Positions 39,222 through 39,884 of a stretch of 39,884 nt of DNA are shown here, in pieces. A program made the position numbers and the translations under genes. Each line of letters starts with the position of its first letter. The first letter of the stretch is position 1. Below the pieces are notes generated by a model. That model was not told the origin of the DNA. It ran no database searches and saw nothing but the letters and a program-made list of their open reading frames with translations. The stretch comes from Sphingopyxis sp. UBA6723 (lineage in GTDB: Bacteria > Pseudomonadota > Alphaproteobacteria > Sphingomonadales > Sphingomonadaceae): contig NZ_DKIH01000001.1 in assembly GCF_002454115.1 (NCBI RefSeq), positions 160 to 40,043 of the forward strand. The letters run 5' to 3'.

Positions 39222-39817
39222 AAACCACGCTGACCTTTGCCGCCGCCGCCGTCGCCTTGACGGGCTGCGCGACAACCCCGGCCGCCAGCAATCCGCAGGA
39301 CGAATTTTTCGCGGCGCTCACCGCGCATTGCGGGAAGGCCTATGCCGGTAAACTCGCCAGCAATCAGGACGCCGATGCCGATATGCGCGGCAAGGCAATG
39401 GTGATGCACGTCCGCAGCTGCACCTCCGACCGGATCGAAATCCCCTTCCACATCGACGGTGTCGGTCCCGATGGTGGCTGGGACCGTTCGCGCACCTGGG
39501 TCATCACGCGCACGGCGACAGGGCTGCGTCTGAAGCACGACCATCGCCATGCCGACGGCAGCAAGGACGAGCTGACGATGTATGGCGGCGACACCGCCAA
39601 CCCCGGGACCGCAAGCCGCCAGACCTTCCCGGTCGACGCCGAATCGATCGCGCTGTTCACCCGCACCGGGCGGAGCGTGTCGAACACCAACATCTGGTCG
39701 GTCGAAACGACGGCGGACAGTTTTACCTACGGCCTCAGCCGCGAGGGCCGCGATTTCCGCGTGACCTTCGATTACCGCCAGCCGGTGGCGCCGCCGCCTG
39801 CTCCTTGGGGGTGGTAA
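39218..39817 (+). CDS. uncharacterised lipoprotein
   Basis: A 199-residue lipoprotein: the signal MKTTLTFAAAAVALTGC ends in lipobox LTGC. The mature part has FFAALTAHCGKAYAGKLASNQ and MHVRSCTSDRIEIPFHIDGVG, two Cys that may form a disulfide, then WDRSRTWVITRTATGLRLKHDHRHADG and TNIWSVETTADSFTYGLSREGRDFRVTFDY, strand-rich. GTG at 39218 overlaps the stop of the CoA-binding gene. I do not recognise a characterised family; similar proteins in sphingomonads are hypothetical. The mature part would sit in the periplasm, anchored to a membrane. Confidence 0.8.
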   Translation: MKTTLTFAAAAVALTGCATTPAASNPQDEFFAALTAHCGKAYAGKLASNQDADADMRGKAMVMHVRSCTSDRIEIPFHIDGVGPDGGWDRSRTWVITRTATGLRLKHDHRHADGSKDELTMYGGDTANPGTASRQTFPVDAESIALFTRTGRSVSNTNIWSVETTADSFTYGLSREGRDFRVTFDYRQPVAPPPAPWGW

Positions 39818-39820
39818 GAA

Positions 39821-39884
39821 TCCTCCCCGTGGCGAAGTCACGGGGAGGTGGCAGCGCGATGCGCTGACGGAGGGGCTTTGGCGC
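39821..39884. repeat. palindromic repeat (TCCTCCCC family), cut by window end
   Basis: TCCTCCCCGTG, then GCGAAGT, then CACGGGGAGG form the first hairpin, followed by GGCAGCGCGATGCGCTGACG as a second small stem and GGAGGGGC. It is of the same type as the pair at 33348-33535. It follows the lipoprotein stop by 3 nt and continues beyond the window. Confidence 0.8.

Overview
The window is high-GC alphaproteobacterial DNA, most likely chromosome of a Sphingomonadaceae member close to Sphingopyxis. The evidence is the protein types (lone TldD, Deg next to HflKC, DUF4402, DUF924, DUF853/HerA-like ATPase, complex I-type zinc finger), a GAAC-N7-GAAC LexA box of the alphaproteobacterial kind, and several families of intergenic palindromic repeats. 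The genus is inferred from memory of protein sequence styles and was not checked by a search.

Layout. Positions 1-2757 look like accessory DNA: the 3' end of a branched-chain amino-acid-type ABC substrate-binding protein, a frameshifted peptide deformylase-like gene, and a short-chain dehydrogenase divergent from an AraC regulator. This block stops beside the 3' end of a tRNA-Gln(CTG) gene, a typical island boundary. From 3090 to 11981 come an FprA-type ferredoxin reductase with a DoxX-like partner, a secreted M19 dipeptidase, an acyl-CoA dehydrogenase, a PadR module with its palindromic operator, an ArsR/desaturase pair and an M20 amidohydrolase. A GxxExxY nuclease-like gene at 12025-12417 sits between inverted repeats. 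Then follow nadB, an EEP-family lipoprotein, an ABC ATPase, two DUF4402 proteins around a small zinc-finger gene, tldD, several secreted or uncharacterised proteins, an MscS channel, a cystathionine beta-lyase-type enzyme, a mercaptopyruvate sulfurtransferase, queF, a thioesterase/P450 convergent pair, a globin-like/HerA-like operon, a VOC gene under a LexA box, the hflK-hflC-deg envelope proteolysis cluster, and mrp with a CoA-binding protein and a lipoprotein.

The most interesting feature is a candidate transposon-like system. The GxxExxY gene is enclosed by inverted copies of CTCACACAAAGACACAAAG, and the same sequence forms the outer stem of two stand-alone hairpins of 70-79 nt at 6238-6307 and 25552-25630. 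The hairpins differ from each other by paired, compensated changes, and their inner arms resemble the right end of the gene-bearing copy. This is what one would expect if the hairpins are non-autonomous derivatives moved or maintained by the nuclease-like protein, in the way REP sequences relate to RAYT transposases. At least four other palindromic repeat families (GTCGAAG/CTTCGAC, CGTCATTGCGAG, CGTCATCCCGG, TCCTCCCC) also occupy intergenic gaps.

Most genes are housekeeping or envelope-related and arranged in short operons, many with 4-nt ATGA/GTGA overlaps. Several divergent pairs carry a visible palindrome in the shared promoter (PadR, ArsR), and one promoter carries a probable SOS box.
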